Below the pieces are notes generated by a model. The model was not told the origin of the DNA. It ran no database searches and worked only from the letters and a program-made list of their open reading frames with translations. A program made the translations under genes and the position numbers. From assembly GCA_015486505.1 (NCBI GenBank), contig WFRP01000334.1:1-6628 (forward strand): a stretch of DNA of 6,628 bases, written 5' to 3'. Below are positions 5,912 through 6,628 of this stretch, in pieces. This DNA comes from Pseudomonadota bacterium. Lineage in GTDB: Bacteria; Desulfobacterota; Anaeroferrophillalia; Anaeroferrophillales; Tharpellaceae. Numbering within the stretch: the first letter of the stretch is position 1; each line of letters starts with the position of its first letter.

Positions 5912-6628
5912 TTTCATCGACAAAATCGCAAACCACCTCAAGAACCTCGCGGCGACCGACCTGCCCCTTCCCGCAACCGCAACGGCGCTCTATCAGGCAA
6001 TTCTGAAATACAGTGCCACCCTGGACAAAGCCGCCCTGTCCCGATTTTCCCCGCACCAGACTTTCGCAATAGCCCCCGAAAAAAAACCGCCCGGGCCGAC
6101 AATGCAACTGCACGCCATCGTCGGCTGTGACATCGGCAGACTTGTCCACTCGAACCCGACCGGCACCGACGACATACTTGTCATTCTGGCACCGACTGCC
6201 GCGGCGGCATACCTGCTGCTTGACCAAATTGACCCGGCGAGTTTTACTGCGCCAAAACAGATTGCCCTTTTTGTCAATCCGGATAATTTCCTGGTCTACC
6301 TGAAAAAGGAACAAAACTTCTGGAAAAATATCGACCTCTGGCTGACCCCGCTGGCCCGAACAGAACAGCCTGAGCTCTGCGCCAAAATCAAGAAAGAGAT
6401 CAAATATTGCAACGCCGTTGCGGCAAATGAGTTAAAGACTATGAACCGGCACTATTTCAACTGGGCCGAAAATGAAAATCGCAACCTGAACAAAATGGTT
6501 TTCAAGCGCCACGCCGAAAGTTCTCAAACCAACTCGGCACTTGCCGGAACTTACGCTCTGCTGCTGGGAGCGGGCCCCTCCCTGGCAAAAGCCCTGCCGC
6601 TTTTAAAAAACTTCAAACAGGACAACCG
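5904..6628 (+). CDS. Maf/DUF115 (MptE-like) motility-associated glycosyltransferase, N-terminal part, cut by window end
   Basis: The frame is open from ATG 5904 to the window edge (241 codons). It begins MHNFIDKIANHLKNL and reaches LLLGAGPSLAKALPLLKNF with the GAGPSL motif at residues 222-227. That Gly-rich motif after a hydrophobic strand, preceded by a helical segment (NRHYFNWAENENRNLNKM, ~185-202), is the layout of Maf/DUF115 proteins: an N-terminal domain, then the MptE-like fold that binds a nucleotide-activated sugar. Maf enzymes transfer pseudaminic or legionaminic acid-type sugars to flagellin in the cytoplasm before export. The rest of the catalytic domain and any C-terminal domain lie outside the window. 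The gene overlaps the TPR gene by 8 bases. A GTG at 5898 is an alternative start, and a TAA at 5895 bounds the frame. The family call is strong; the sugar and acceptor are inferred. Confidence 0.85.
   Translation, partial: MHNFIDKIANHLKNLAATDLPLPATATALYQAILKYSATLDKAALSRFSPHQTFAIAPEKKPPGPTMQLHAIVGCDIGRLVHSNPTGTDDILVILAPTAAAAYLLLDQIDPASFTAPKQIALFVNPDNFLVYLKKEQNFWKNIDLWLTPLARTEQPELCAKIKKEIKYCNAVAANELKTMNRHYFNWAENENRNLNKMVFKRHAESSQTNSALAGTYALLLGAGPSLAKALPLLKNFKQDN

Noticed and set aside
5805..6314. Minus-strand open frame of 169 codons over the junction of the TPR and Maf-type genes
   Set aside because: It lies antisense to two well-supported coding sequences, and its composition (Gly/Arg/Cys/Val rich) is that of a shadow frame.

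Overview
The window has two parts that differ in base composition and content. The left part (about 1-1360) is AT-rich and carries short leftward genes. These are the 5' end of a gene cut by the window edge (start at 120, excellent ribosome binding site, reading frame apparently broken) and a two-gene type II toxin-antitoxin operon (Phd/YefM-like antitoxin followed by a VapC/PIN-domain toxin, overlapping by ATGA). A perfect 20-bp inverted repeat, the likely autoregulatory operator, lies just upstream of the operon. Then come roughly 340 bases of T-tract-rich DNA in which I find no convincing gene.

The right part (1364-6628) is clearly richer in G+C and encodes a tightly packed rightward operon. 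Gene 1 (1364-5041, 1225 aa) is a double protein O-glycosyltransferase of family GT41 with the order TPR - GT41 - TPR - GT41. Gene 2 begins at the base after gene 1's stop. It is 289 aa of TPRs plus the linker that normally leads into a GT41 catalytic domain, and it stops where that domain would begin. Gene 3 overlaps gene 2 by 8 bp and runs off the right end. It has the GAGPSL motif and N-terminal layout of the Maf/DUF115 (MptE-like) family, known for flagellin glycosylation with nonulosonic acids.

The operon looks like a protein glycosylation module, most likely for flagellin and less likely for another surface protein. TPRs would hold the acceptor protein, GT41 modules would add sugars to Ser/Thr, and the Maf-type enzyme would add or transfer a sialic-acid-like sugar. 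No flagellin gene or sugar-biosynthesis gene is visible, so the acceptor is inferred.

The organism is probably a motile Gram-negative bacterium of the Desulfobacterota/Deltaproteobacteria type. This rests only on gene types, composition and style of gene packing, and is a weak inference. The most unusual object is the double GT41 enzyme: its two catalytic modules differ in their nucleotide-sugar site residues and in the sequence leading into them, so they may be two different enzymes joined rather than one simple duplication.
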